A stretch of 64,000 nucleotides of DNA from Bradyrhizobium quebecense (GTDB lineage: Bacteria > Pseudomonadota > Alphaproteobacteria > Rhizobiales > Xanthobacteraceae). Under the pieces are notes generated by a model, which worked only from the letters and a program-made list of their open reading frames with translations, had not been told where the DNA came from and ran no database searches. The DNA is taken from NCBI RefSeq assembly GCF_013373795.3, contig NZ_CP088022.1, forward strand, positions 2,418,001 to 2,482,000. The letters are read 5' to 3'. Positions 38,472 through 46,386 of this stretch are shown piece after piece (position 1 is the first letter of the stretch; the number at the start of each line of letters is the position of its first letter). The position numbers were made by a program, and so were the translations under genes.

Positions 38472-39043
38472 TAGGTATCCTGCAAATCTGTGGCGATTTT
38501 TGACAGCCATTGCCGGACAATTTGCTCTGACTTGCCATCGAGGCTGGCGGCGAGCCGGCGCTCCTGGGCCTGTGCGATATGGCGGCATTTCTCCAGCAGC
38601 GCGGTTCCATGGCTGGTCAGCGTCCATTGCAGCACCCGGCCGTGGACGGGGTGCGGCGTTTTGCGGATCGCGCCGTCGCGCTCGAGGTTGCGGATGATTA
38701 CGCTGACGGTCTGCGGCGTCAGCAATGCCACCCGCGCCAGATCGGCGCCCGAGAGGCCCGGATAGGCCTTCAGCATGGTGAGCACCACGAATTGCGGCGA
38801 GGTGACGCCGAGCTGCGCGAGCGCGCGCTCCATCGACAGCCGCGAGGCCGCATGCGCCTGGCGCAGCAGATAGGCGAGATAGCCCCGTTCGCCGCGCTTG
38901 CCTTCGCCGGGCGGCGGGATCGGGGAGGCGAGTACGGTGTCTGCGGCCGATCCCGGCCCGATCGCAACCTTGCCAGTCGCCCGTTTCCCCGTCGGCCGCC
39001 GCTCGGCGGCAGCTGATTTCCCGCGTTTCTGCATTCCCGCCAT
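38471..39043 (-). CDS. MarR-family transcriptional regulator
   Basis: Winged-helix repressor of 190 residues. The first 50 residues are a Lys/Arg/Pro-rich extension. The MarR core follows, with YLLRQAHAASRLSMERAL, a recognition helix in LLTPQTVSVIIRNLERDGAI, and wing region PVHGRVLQWTLT. ATG 39043 is the first of two in-frame starts (the other is at 39034). It faces an AhpD-like gene with two dyads in the gap, so it probably represses both. No ligand is known. Confidence 0.87.
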   Translation of the reverse strand: MAGMQKRGKSAAAERRPTGKRATGKVAIGPGSAADTVLASPIPPPGEGKRGERGYLAYLLRQAHAASRLSMERALAQLGVTSPQFVVLTMLKAYPGLSGADLARVALLTPQTVSVIIRNLERDGAIRKTPHPVHGRVLQWTLTSHGTALLEKCRHIAQAQERRLAASLDGKSEQIVRQWLSKIATDLQDT

Positions 39044-39075
39044 GTTGCCGCCGCCAATGTCCGCGTCTTGTCCAA

Positions 39076-39108
39076 TATCAGAGCTCTGATAATATGTCAG
39101 TACACTGA
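39076..39108. promoter_or_regulatory. Two dyads, likely MarR operators
   Basis: A perfect 16-bp palindrome TATCAGAGCTCTGATA lies at 39076-39091. A second, related dyad TCAGT-AC-ACTGA lies at 39097-39108. Both share the half-site TCAG/CTGA and sit between the divergent MarR and AhpD genes, which is where a MarR protein would bind. Binding itself is inferred. Confidence 0.7.
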
Positions 39109-39126
39109 TAACATGAGGCCAGGCCA

Positions 39127-39606
39127 ATGTCACATGCCCGTAAGGAATACACCGACTTCGAGAAGCTCGCCCCTGACGTGTTCGCCGCCGTCCGCGCGCT
39201 CGGGCAGTTTGCCGCCAAGGCTGGCCTCGACAAGCAGCTGCTGGAGCTCGTCAAGCTGCGCGCCTCGCAGATCAACGGCTGCGCCTTCTGCGTGCAGTAT
39301 CACATCCTGCAAGGCGAGAGCCTCGGCGTGCCCACAGACAAGCTGAACCTCGTCGTGGTGTGGCGCGAGGCGCCGCAGTTCTCGGCGCGCGAGCGCGCGG
39401 CGCTGGCCTGGACCGAAGCGCTGACGACCATGCCGAACGGCGTCAGCGACGAAATCTATGCCGCGGTCACCGCTGAATTCTCCGAGCAGGAGCTGACCTA
39501 TCTGACTTCGGCGATCGCATCGATCAATGTCTGGAACCGGTTCGGCGCCGCCTATCGCTGGACCCCGCCGCCGCGTCGGCAGAAGGCGGACGCAGCGGCT
39601 TCGTAA
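39127..39606 (+). CDS. AhpD-like (carboxymuconolactone decarboxylase family) protein
   Basis: A 159-residue helical protein. The redox motif is Cys52-A-F-Cys55 with His59 (INGCAFCVQYH), as in alkylhydroperoxidase AhpD-like proteins that reduce peroxides. The rest follows the family pattern, ending NVWNRFGAAYRW. It is divergent from the MarR gene and probably induced when that repressor is released. The electron donor is unknown. Confidence 0.88.
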   Translation: MSHARKEYTDFEKLAPDVFAAVRALGQFAAKAGLDKQLLELVKLRASQINGCAFCVQYHILQGESLGVPTDKLNLVVVWREAPQFSARERAALAWTEALTTMPNGVSDEIYAAVTAEFSEQELTYLTSAIASINVWNRFGAAYRWTPPPRRQKADAAAS

Positions 39607-39649
39607 CGCCGAGACCGAAGAAACGGCAACTGACCAGGGGAGACGAACG

Positions 39650-40114
39650 ATGAGCTCGATGACGATGACACCCTCTCTTCCATTCGCGCGGCCGCCGCGG
39701 CCGGTTTCGCTGGCCGTGGTCGCGGGACTGGCCTGCGCCTTCGTGATCGGCAAGGCGCTGCCGACCCCGATGGATGCGATCTCCGCGGTGATCGCGCCGC
39801 TCTGCGCGCGCGCCAATGCGGCATCGCCGCTCGACAAGGTCGAAATCATCACCTCGCATGCGTTGCCCAACGTGCCAGGCAAGCGCGTCACGGTGGTGCG
39901 CGTATTCTACGGGCCCGGCGGCTTCACGCCGCCGCATCGCCATTCCGGCTCGGTGACGGCCTACATCACCAAGGGCGAGATCCGCTCCCAGCTCGGCGGC
40001 GGACCGGTCGAGACCCACATGGTCTCGGCCAATGCCAGCACCACGGAGCCGGCGGAACTGATCGCGGTGTTCGTCGCGGACGAAGGCGCGCAGCTGACCA
40101 CGATGCTGGAATAG
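39650..40114 (+). CDS. Cupin domain protein with N-terminal membrane segment
   Basis: A 154-residue protein. Residues 20-38 are hydrophobic (VSLAVVAGLACAFVIGKAL), a signal anchor or uncleaved signal. The cupin motif GGFTPPHRHSGSVTAYITKGE carries the metal-binding histidines, so it is probably a periplasmic metal-binding protein. It starts 44 bp after the AhpD-like gene with GGGGAGA upstream and probably shares its promoter and MarR control. The activity is unknown. Confidence 0.82.
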   Translation: MSSMTMTPSLPFARPPRPVSLAVVAGLACAFVIGKALPTPMDAISAVIAPLCARANAASPLDKVEIITSHALPNVPGKRVTVVRVFYGPGGFTPPHRHSGSVTAYITKGEIRSQLGGGPVETHMVSANASTTEPAELIAVFVADEGAQLTTMLE

Positions 40115-40139
40115 CCGCCGGCAATTCCGATCGACGCCG

Positions 40140-40230
40140 GCCCAATTCCGCAGGTCGCGCGCGTCCTCAAGCATTGGACCAGTTTGCTGTGAAGTCCGCA
40201 GCAAACTGGACCTTGCAAGCGGAATTGGGC
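40140..40230. repeat. Nested inverted repeat between cupin and DapA-like genes
   Basis: Outer arms GCCCAATTCCGC (40140-40151) and GCGGAATTGGGC (40219-40230) are perfect over 12 bp. Inside, CCAGTTTGCTG (40179-40189) and CAGCAAACTGG (40199-40209) are perfect over 11 bp. The shape is a stem with an inner hairpin. It has no coding content and does not resemble the other repeat families in this window. Confidence 0.7.
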
Positions 40231-40309
40231 GCGGTGATTGATGGCGCGGCGGTGACGACCGCAATGCGATTTCCCCGCTCGCGCGGCGGTCACCGAACAG
40301 GAGCAACCG

Positions 40310-41203
40310 ATGGTCAATCTCAATGGGCTTTCCGCCTTCCCGATCACGCCCTCGAATCGAGATGGGGAGGTCGATGCGGGAGCGCTTCGCGCATTGCTGG
40401 AGCCCTTAATTGCGGCGAAGGTGGATTCGATCGGGCTGCTCGGAAGCACCGGCTCATATCCGTATTTCAGCCGCGATGAGCGGCGGCGTGCCGTGCAGGT
40501 GGCTGCCGCCCTGGCAGGTGGCAAGACGCCGATCCTGGTCGGTGTCGGCGCGCTGCGCACCGATGATGCGGTGAAGCTTGCGCAGGATGCGCGGGATGCT
40601 GGCGCGGCGGCAGGCCTGCTGGCGCCGGTGTCCTATACGCCGCTGACCGATGATGAGGTCTTCGAGCACTTTCAAACGGTGGCGCGTGAAAGTGGATTGC
40701 CGATCTGCATCTACGACAATCCGGGCACGACGCATTTTCGATTCACGCCGGCCCTGGTCGGTCGCCTCAGTTGCCTGGAAGGGATCATCGCCGTGAAAAG
40801 CCCGGCGTTGGATGCTTCGACGGTGCCGGGCCACATTGCCGAATTGCGGGCTGTCGTGCCGAGCGTCTTCTCGTTGGGTTACAGCGCCGACTGGAACTGC
40901 ACCGAAGCGCTGCTCGCGGGTGGCGAGACCTGGTACAGCGTTCTCGCGGGAATTCTCCCCAAGGTCTGCGTTGACATCGTCCGTGCCGTGGAAAGTGGAG
41001 ATGCGGCCCGGGCACGGCAGCTTGATGCGCGTCTGCAACCGGTCTGGCAGCTGTTCAAGACATTTTCGAGCCTGCGGGTCGCCTACGCGATCGCCAACCT
41101 CAGGGGGACCTGCGCGGCCGAGCCTCCGCGTCCGATCCTGCCATTGCCCCCGGACGCCCAGAAGAAGGTCAGTGAGGTGTTGGCTGGAATGGAGATCGGT
41201 TGA
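40310..41203 (+). CDS. DapA-family aldolase/lyase
   Basis: A 297-residue TIM-barrel of the dihydrodipicolinate synthase/N-acetylneuraminate lyase family. It begins LNGLSAFPITPSNRDGEVD. GLLGSTGSYPYFSRDER replaces the usual GTTGE string, YDNPGTTHF carries the conserved tyrosine, and IIAVKSPAL carries the Schiff-base lysine. The altered GSTGS substrate loop argues against it being the lysine-pathway DapA. It probably splits or joins another 2-oxo acid. ATG 40310 follows ACAGGAG. Confidence 0.86.
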   Translation: MVNLNGLSAFPITPSNRDGEVDAGALRALLEPLIAAKVDSIGLLGSTGSYPYFSRDERRRAVQVAAALAGGKTPILVGVGALRTDDAVKLAQDARDAGAAAGLLAPVSYTPLTDDEVFEHFQTVARESGLPICIYDNPGTTHFRFTPALVGRLSCLEGIIAVKSPALDASTVPGHIAELRAVVPSVFSLGYSADWNCTEALLAGGETWYSVLAGILPKVCVDIVRAVESGDAARARQLDARLQPVWQLFKTFSSLRVAYAIANLRGTCAAEPPRPILPLPPDAQKKVSEVLAGMEIG

Positions 41204-41316
41204 TCGCATCAATCAGGTTCGCGATGGAATTCGGTTCCATCGCCATCCTGGCTTCCATCCGCGCGTAAAATCAGCTTAACAATCGCCCGTGGTGCTCGCT
41301 GACTGGGAGCCGTTCG

Positions 41317-41739
41317 ATGCGATTGCCGGTGGTTCTGTTGACGCTTCTGGTTCCTGCGGTGGCGTGGGCAGAGGAGCCTGTGACCAATGCGCCGGCGTTG
41401 TGGGGCAGTCCCACCGTCGACCACGGCGCCTGCTGCAAGACGCTTGGCGAGGTGCGCAGCAATATCGACCGGCTCGACCGCGAGATCGTGCGCCTGATGG
41501 CCGAGCGCGGCCGCTACGTCCATGAGGCCGCCCGCTTCAAGGCCAACCCCGCGCAGGTCGAAGCGCCGGAACGCGCCGAGGCGGTGGTGAAGAAGGCGAT
41601 GGCGCTTGCGGAAGCGGACAGACTGTCGCCCAAGGTTGCGGAAGCCGCCTATCGCGCAATGGTCCGCGCTTTCATCGACTACGAGCAGGGCATCTTCGCG
41701 GATGCCGCCGCACGCGGCGATGCGCCCTGGAAGAAATAG
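41317..41739 (+). CDS. Exported chorismate mutase (AroQ type)
   Basis: Converts chorismate to prephenate. Residues 1-18 are a signal peptide (AVAWA then EE), so the enzyme is sent to the periplasm or outside. Arg47, Arg64 and Lys75 keep exactly the 17- and 11-residue spacing of the catalytic Arg11, Arg28 and Lys39 of the E. coli AroQ domain (VRSNIDRLDREIVRLMAERG). A Cys39-Cys40 pair lies before the first helix. There are 140 residues. Exported mutases are known from some pathogens; the role here is unknown. Confidence 0.85.
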   Translation: MRLPVVLLTLLVPAVAWAEEPVTNAPALWGSPTVDHGACCKTLGEVRSNIDRLDREIVRLMAERGRYVHEAARFKANPAQVEAPERAEAVVKKAMALAEADRLSPKVAEAAYRAMVRAFIDYEQGIFADAAARGDAPWKK

Positions 41740-41982
41740 GCGGCCTATCGGAACACGGTGCAGCTTCCCAATCCGCGCAATGACGCGACCGATGTGGCAC
41801 GGAGCGCCATGGCCCCAAGGGCGAACGGCGTTTGCACGATTTCGGAATAATGGAATAATGCCGCTGATTTGCCCGACGTGTCAAGTTGTCGTGCCTGATG
41901 ACGGCAGCCGCCGGCTACTTTGCATGGGGTTGTTTTCGATATTTTGGCCGTGCGCCTCGAACCGGTGTCCGCGTCGCTCGCC

Positions 41983-43569
41983 CTAATTGCCGCCGCCTTC
42001 CTGGGTGTCGATGCGATGCACGACGTCGTCGGGCAGTGCGTGCGCCACCGCGGCCGCAGGTCCGGGCTCCGGTCCGATCTCGCGGCCGCGACCGCGGATC
42101 AGCCGCTCATAGGCCGACACCAGCGTGGTGTAGGGATTGACCCAGAGCCAGCCGTCGCGCGTGAACAACTGCACGTCGAAATGCAGATGCCGTGACGTGC
42201 CGTTGGGATGGTCGAGATAGTTCGAGACCACGCCGATCTTCTCGCCCTCGCTGAGGCGGCGTCCGTTGAGCAGGCCGTCGGCATCCATCACGGACGGGTT
42301 CATGTGCATGTAGCGGAAACGGACGTGCTCGGTGCTTGTGTTGACCTGCAATGTCGCGGCCTGCTGCTGCGTCGAGCGGATCACGATACTGTCGCGCACC
42401 GCGACGACCGCCTGCTGTCTGGGATCGCAACCGTCCTTGCTGTCGGCCGGACACGCGCCCGGCCTGATATCCTGGCCCTGATGGCCGTAGCCGCTGGCGC
42501 ATTGGCCGACCTCGAAGCTGCGCGCCTCGCAGAAATTGTCCTGCCAGGGATACTCGTCGACGGTCGCGCCCGCCTTGCGCCTTGCGAAGGATTGCGAGTG
42601 CGCGAAGGCCGGCGCTTTCTCAAGCGGAAAGCGGATCTGCGAGTAGACCGTGAAGTCGGCGTGGCCGCCCTGCTGCTTGCGTCTGCCGCTGCCCGGGACG
42701 ATGTCGCCGCTCGGGCGGTAGGTGAAGTCCGCCGATTGCGCGATCGGCCGCTCGGCGAGGTCGGAGGCGATGTCGCTGCGCGGTCGCGACGGTTGCCCGC
42801 CGGCGATGCGCAACGCCTTCAGGAACCGCTCGGCCACCGGATAGGCCTCGCGGCAGGCGAGCCGCTTCGGCCGCGGCGCGCTGTCGAGGCACTGGATCGA
42901 GACGACATAGGGAATCCCGAAGCGGGTGAAAGCGTAGCGCAAGTAGCCTTCGCGGATGAAGCGGCGCAGGTCCGGAAACTGCGCGGCCAGCGTCTTGACC
43001 GGCTCGCCCTTGCCGCCGAGCCGGTCGGCGAGGTCGTAGACCAGGATCGAGCCCGAGATCTGGACCTCGACCGGTTTGGCAAAGGTCCGCGGCGGCATGC
43101 CGTCGCCGGCGCCCGGGTCGAGCGAGAACACCGCGTCATAGCCGGACGCGCCGGCATGGAAGACATCGGCCGCGCGGAAGTCGGCCTGGTAGCGTGCGAC
43201 CGGCAGGCTGTCCGGTGCGCCGCTCTGTCGTGCGTCGAGATAGCTTGCGGGGTCGAAAGGCAGCAGCACCGGGATCGGACTGCGCGCAATGCCGGGGAAG
43301 AGCGGCGATGTCGCTGCGTTCAGCTGCACCAGCGCGGGCGTCGCGCGCGGATCGGTGGCGGGAACGCGGCGCTGTCCGGCGAATGTGAAGCTGGCGGCGA
43401 TGGCCGGGCGGGTGGTGATCTCTTGCCGGAGCTGGTCGAGCGCCGAGCGCCATTCGACCCGCATGGCCGAGATCGAAGGCGTCCGGAATTCGTCGGCATG
43501 AGCGCCGGGAGGAGGCAAGAGCAGGGCTGCCAGCCAGCAACTGAAGAAGCTGACGACCTTCCTGTTCAC
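41983..43569 (-). CDS. Secreted M23-family peptidase
   Basis: A 528-residue protein with an N-terminal signal (cleaved after AHA). A C-terminal LytM/M23 domain cuts peptidoglycan cross-links. The zinc ligands are in GYGHQGQDIRPG (His, Asp) and HLHFDVQLF (His-x-His). The long middle part, residues 30-330, is of unknown fold. GTG 43569 is the start. It is exported and may work in cell division or wall remodelling. Confidence 0.85.
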   Translation of the reverse strand: MNRKVVSFFSCWLAALLLPPPGAHADEFRTPSISAMRVEWRSALDQLRQEITTRPAIAASFTFAGQRRVPATDPRATPALVQLNAATSPLFPGIARSPIPVLLPFDPASYLDARQSGAPDSLPVARYQADFRAADVFHAGASGYDAVFSLDPGAGDGMPPRTFAKPVEVQISGSILVYDLADRLGGKGEPVKTLAAQFPDLRRFIREGYLRYAFTRFGIPYVVSIQCLDSAPRPKRLACREAYPVAERFLKALRIAGGQPSRPRSDIASDLAERPIAQSADFTYRPSGDIVPGSGRRKQQGGHADFTVYSQIRFPLEKAPAFAHSQSFARRKAGATVDEYPWQDNFCEARSFEVGQCASGYGHQGQDIRPGACPADSKDGCDPRQQAVVAVRDSIVIRSTQQQAATLQVNTSTEHVRFRYMHMNPSVMDADGLLNGRRLSEGEKIGVVSNYLDHPNGTSRHLHFDVQLFTRDGWLWVNPYTTLVSAYERLIRGRGREIGPEPGPAAAVAHALPDDVVHRIDTQEGGGN

Positions 43570-43612
43570 TGCACTCCCCGGGTCATGTCTGATCGCGAGA
43601 GATTAGAGCAAG

Positions 43613-43643
43613 TTCCGGAAAAGTGTGTAGCAGTTTTCCGGAA
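43613..43643. repeat. Palindrome TTCCGGAAAA-N11-TTTTCCGGAA
   Basis: Perfect 10-bp arms at 43613-43622 and 43634-43643 with an 11-nt loop, just right of AGAGCAAG. The pattern matches another common Bradyrhizobium intergenic repeat, related in core (TCCGGAAAA) to the one at 38423. It lies between the M23 peptidase start and the efp stop. Confidence 0.7.
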
Positions 43644-43726
43644 AGTTTGAGGTTAAACAACAACCTGATGCGCGATGATGCTTTATTGCAACCGTCACCG
43701 CGCCTGGCCCCTCAATCCTTGGCCGC

Positions 43727-44293
43727 TCAATCCTTGGCGCGTTCAACGTAGGAGCCGTCCTCGGTCATCACGACGATGCGCGTGCCGGTGGAAACGTGCG
43801 GCGGCACGCCAGTGCGGATGCCGTTGGACAGCATCGCGGGCTTGTACGACGACGAGGCGGTCTGGCCCTTGGTGACGGGCTCGGTCTCGACCACTTCGAG
43901 CGTCACGCGCTGGGGCAGCTGGATCGCGACTGGATTGCCCTCGTGCATCGACAGCTTCACGGTCATGTTCTCCTGCAAATACGGCGCAGACGAACCGACG
44001 ATCTCCTTGGAGACCTGGACCTGATCGTAGTTGTCGTTGTTCATGAAGTGGAAGCCGTCGGCGTCCTCATAGAGGTAGTTGTAGTTATGATCCTCGACGG
44101 TGGCCTTCTCGACCTGGTCGGTGGTCTTGTAGCGCTCCGACACCTTCACGCCGTCGCCGATGCGGCGCATTTCGATCTGGCTGACGGGGGTGCCCTTGCC
44201 GGGATGAATGTTTTCGGCGGAGAGGACCACATAGAGCTTGCCATCCTGCTCGATGATGTTGCCCTTGCGGATGGAACTGGCGATGACTTTCAA
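43727..44293 (-). CDS. efp: Elongation factor P
   Basis: Ribosome factor that relieves stalling at proline runs. The start is taken as TTG 44293 ([20 protein letters not shown] follows), with AGGA seven bases upstream, giving 188 residues, the normal EF-P length. No ATG exists at this position. The modified lysine is Lys33 in HPGKGTP. The later YVERAKD end is standard. The prophage integrase begins 181 bp upstream, so the efp promoter region now borders the element. Confidence 0.95.
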   Translation of the reverse strand: MKVIASSIRKGNIIEQDGKLYVVLSAENIHPGKGTPVSQIEMRRIGDGVKVSERYKTTDQVEKATVEDHNYNYLYEDADGFHFMNNDNYDQVQVSKEIVGSSAPYLQENMTVKLSMHEGNPVAIQLPQRVTLEVVETEPVTKGQTASSSYKPAMLSNGIRTGVPPHVSTGTRIVVMTEDGSYVERAKD

Positions 44294-44434
44294 AGGTGTT
44301 TTCCTGAATTTGAGAAGCGGGGGCGCAAACCGGACCGGCAGCCCCTCGGCCGTGGCGGCGATTTCGGGCTGCAACATACTGATTTGGACGGGGTTGTCCA
44401 ATTCCCGTTACATCGCAAGCCCTTAGATTTCCAC

Positions 44435-44459
44435 GGGTAAACCTATGGTAAGTCTACCC
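44435..44459. other. Imperfect dyad, candidate attachment or operator site
   Basis: GGGTAAAC (44435-44442) and GTCTACCC (44452-44459) form a 7-of-8 inverted repeat. The same stretch also reads as two similar 11-bp direct units starting GGTAA. It lies between efp and the 3' end of the integrase, where the left attachment site should be. The right end of the prophage is outside the window, so a repeated core cannot be confirmed. Confidence 0.3.
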
Positions 44460-44474
44460 GGTTTTTGGCCGCCT

Positions 44475-45497
44475 TCACTTAGCTTCTGCAGCGTCGGATT
44501 GCCAGTCCGGATGGTGGTGCCCATAGGTCGTTTGGAGCATTTCAAGGCTCATTCCAAGGGATCGGGCGGCCTGCCACGGGTCGACGCGCTGGCGCATCAT
44601 GTGGGTGGCCCGGGAGTGCCGCAAGGTGTGCGGGGTGACGTCCTTCGATAGCCCGGCCAGTTTGCGAGCGGCGCGCCAGCCTTCGCCGTGGTCGAGGACC
44701 GGCCGGCCGCCGTATTCCATGATGTACTTTGCCTTGGGCCCATCGAGCCGGCGCCAGCGGCGCAGGTGCGATAAAAGCCGCCGACCGGCCCGTACTGGCG
44801 GCGTCCGCTTCTTCGTCTCCGCGAGGCCGTCAGGGCGCCTCTGCATGATGCCGGTTTCCAGGTCCGCCATCTTCCAGGACGTGCGGCCTATGGCCGTGTG
44901 GCGGGTTCCTGTGTACCACCCGATGATGAAAAACCGGAACAGGCGCTTGCGCTGTCCGGGATTGAGCCGCCGGACGCCATGCCAGAGGAATTGGGCGGCC
45001 TCCGACCTGGTGAGCCAGCGCGTTCGCTTCTGTGGCGTCGGCGGCTTCGCAACGATCGGGAGCGCTCGGAGCGGGCCCTTGCCGCTCTTCTTGTGCCAAT
45101 AGATCGCCGCTGCGTGCAGCATCCCGATTTCCCGCCGGCATATGGTCGGTGCGCTGCGGTGTGCAATGTAGAGCTTGCAGTTCTCCGGGGTGATGGCGCT
45201 CGCTGGCTTGCCGCCCCACCATTCCTCAAGGTTGACCATATCGGCCGCCACGGACGCGGCGGACGGTTTGCCGGTCAACCACTCGTCGGAATAGACCTTG
45301 AGCATGTCCGCAATGAGCGGATCGCTGCCGGCGGCTATGCTGTGGTTAGCTGCGAGGTACGCCGCGAGGAAGTCTTGAGCTGCTTGAAGCTCGCTCTTGC
45401 CGCAGCCCGTGCGGACTGTTTTTCGGCCGTCGATGACGGTGAAGGTTTCGCGCTCGGGGTCGAGCCAGAGGCGAGGGCCGGACTTTGGGCGCGGCAT
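44475..45497 (-). CDS. int: Phage integrase, tyrosine recombinase
   Basis: Site-specific recombinase of 340 residues that inserts and excises the prophage. The catalytic residues are Arg199 (YTGTRHTAI), Lys229 or Lys230, His290 and Arg293 (TPHTLRHSRATHMM), and the nucleophile Tyr325 (LQTTYGHHHPD). Where most relatives have Gly-His before the tyrosine, this protein has Gly-Met (SLGMSLEM). It is the gene closest to efp, as expected near the attachment site. Confidence 0.93.
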   Translation of the reverse strand: MPRPKSGPRLWLDPERETFTVIDGRKTVRTGCGKSELQAAQDFLAAYLAANHSIAAGSDPLIADMLKVYSDEWLTGKPSAASVAADMVNLEEWWGGKPASAITPENCKLYIAHRSAPTICRREIGMLHAAAIYWHKKSGKGPLRALPIVAKPPTPQKRTRWLTRSEAAQFLWHGVRRLNPGQRKRLFRFFIIGWYTGTRHTAIGRTSWKMADLETGIMQRRPDGLAETKKRTPPVRAGRRLLSHLRRWRRLDGPKAKYIMEYGGRPVLDHGEGWRAARKLAGLSKDVTPHTLRHSRATHMMRQRVDPWQAARSLGMSLEMLQTTYGHHHPDWQSDAAEAK

Positions 45498-45694
45498 TTT
45501 CTTTCCTGCATTTCCCGGACAAAACGGAGGGTAGTAAAGTCTTGCTTGCCAACCCGGAAGATTTCAAGCATCCCGCGGGCGTGCTCGGCGCGCAAGCTGG
45601 CCTCTGTTATGATGCCACGGAAAGCCAGTTCGCAGGCTTCCCGCAGCGTGATCGGGGTCTCGTCGCCGATCTCGGCCGGCGCAACGCGCTTCAT
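45335..45694 (-). CDS. Excisionase-like small DNA-binding protein
   Basis: A 119-residue protein. Residues 12-60 (ITLREACELAFRGIITEASL, then LEIFRVGKQDFTT) form a helix-turn-helix with a small wing as in MerR/excisionase-type proteins of rhizobial phages. The rest is a Ser/Ala/Thr-rich tail. Its last 163 bp overlap the integrase in another frame. The ATG overlaps the stop of the upstream gene. Excisionase function is inferred from fold and position. Confidence 0.72.
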   Translation of the reverse strand: MKRVAPAEIGDETPITLREACELAFRGIITEASLRAEHARGMLEIFRVGKQDFTTLRFVREMQERKCRAQSPALASGSTPSAKPSPSSTAEKQSARAAARASFKQLKTSSRRTSQLTTA

Positions 45695-45990
45695 ACTGCC
45701 ACCTCGGGCCAGAAACGAGCGGCAACCGCCGGGTACTTCTCCACCAAAAAGGCCTTGTCCTCGTCGGCGTACTCGGCGAGGCAATATCCCTCGTCCGGAT
45801 AGAGGTCCGCGAGCTTGTGCAGCTCCTGCGAGGCGGCGTCGCAATCCTCATGTGCTCGATAGGTGCAAAGCCCATCGAATGTGTGGACCTGGCGCCGGTA
45901 GCGCTCGCCGATCTTGATTTGACGGTGGCACTGATCGCACGGGCAAGCCTTGCGCGCTGTCCTTATGCTGTCGCTGAGGATGTCGCCCAT
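45691..45990 (-). CDS. Hypothetical phage protein with zinc-binding pattern
   Basis: A 99-residue protein with Cys-rich start ACPCDQCHRQIKIGERYRRQ and a later HEDC, a spacing that suits a treble-clef or zinc-ribbon site (CxxCH...H..C). The C-terminal half is acidic. It overlaps the next gene by ATGA, so it is in the leftward operon. I do not recognise a named family. Confidence 0.75.
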   Translation of the reverse strand: MGDILSDSIRTARKACPCDQCHRQIKIGERYRRQVHTFDGLCTYRAHEDCDAASQELHKLADLYPDEGYCLAEYADEDKAFLVEKYPAVAARFWPEVAV

Positions 45991-45993
45991 ACT

Positions 45994-46386
45994 CTAGAAA
46001 CCCCTCCATTTTTCGATTGGTGATGATGCCGTGCACTTGGCCGGCGCCTTCGCGAAACCGCGGCTCTGGATCTTCTGGCGCGACGGCGGCAGCGCGCCGA
46101 CGTGCTTTGCGCGCTTCCGGTAATTCCGGGATTTCTCGGCGACGTCCTGGGCCGTTTTCTCCTTGTGCGGCTTCCCGCGCAGGATCGGCGCCATATTGCT
46201 TTCGCGGTTCTCGCCACCATTGATGAGCGCCTTAACGTGGTCGACGTCCCAATGGTCGCCCGGCATGATGCGGCGGTCTGAAAAGTGGCAGCGGCCGCCG
46301 TGGCGCTCGAAAATGCGCAGTCGGACATGCGGCGGCGGCCGGCTGTCGTCGGTCTTTCCGATCCACTCGGCGACTGTGCGGCTCAT
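45994..46386 (-). CDS. HNH endonuclease
   Basis: A 130-residue nuclease of the HNH family. The core reads GRCHFSDRRIMPGDHWDVDH, followed by KALINGGENRESNMAPIL and a basic tail, with Cys and His metal and catalytic residues. The ATG at 46386 is used because it overlaps the upstream stop (ATGA) and precedes the conserved part. In phages such enzymes aid packaging or recombination, or act as homing nucleases. Here it is in the recombination operon. Confidence 0.82.
   Translation of the reverse strand: MSRTVAEWIGKTDDSRPPPHVRLRIFERHGGRCHFSDRRIMPGDHWDVDHVKALINGGENRESNMAPILRGKPHKEKTAQDVAEKSRNYRKRAKHVGALPPSRQKIQSRGFAKAPAKCTASSPIEKWRGF

Noticed and set aside
41858..41986. 42-codon frame beginning MPLICPTC
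   Set aside because: One CxxC pair alone is weak, there is no ribosome binding site, and it overlaps the end of the M23 peptidase gene.
44294..44474. Search for a tRNA gene as phage target
   Set aside because: No cloverleaf or TTC-loop pattern is visible between efp and the integrase.
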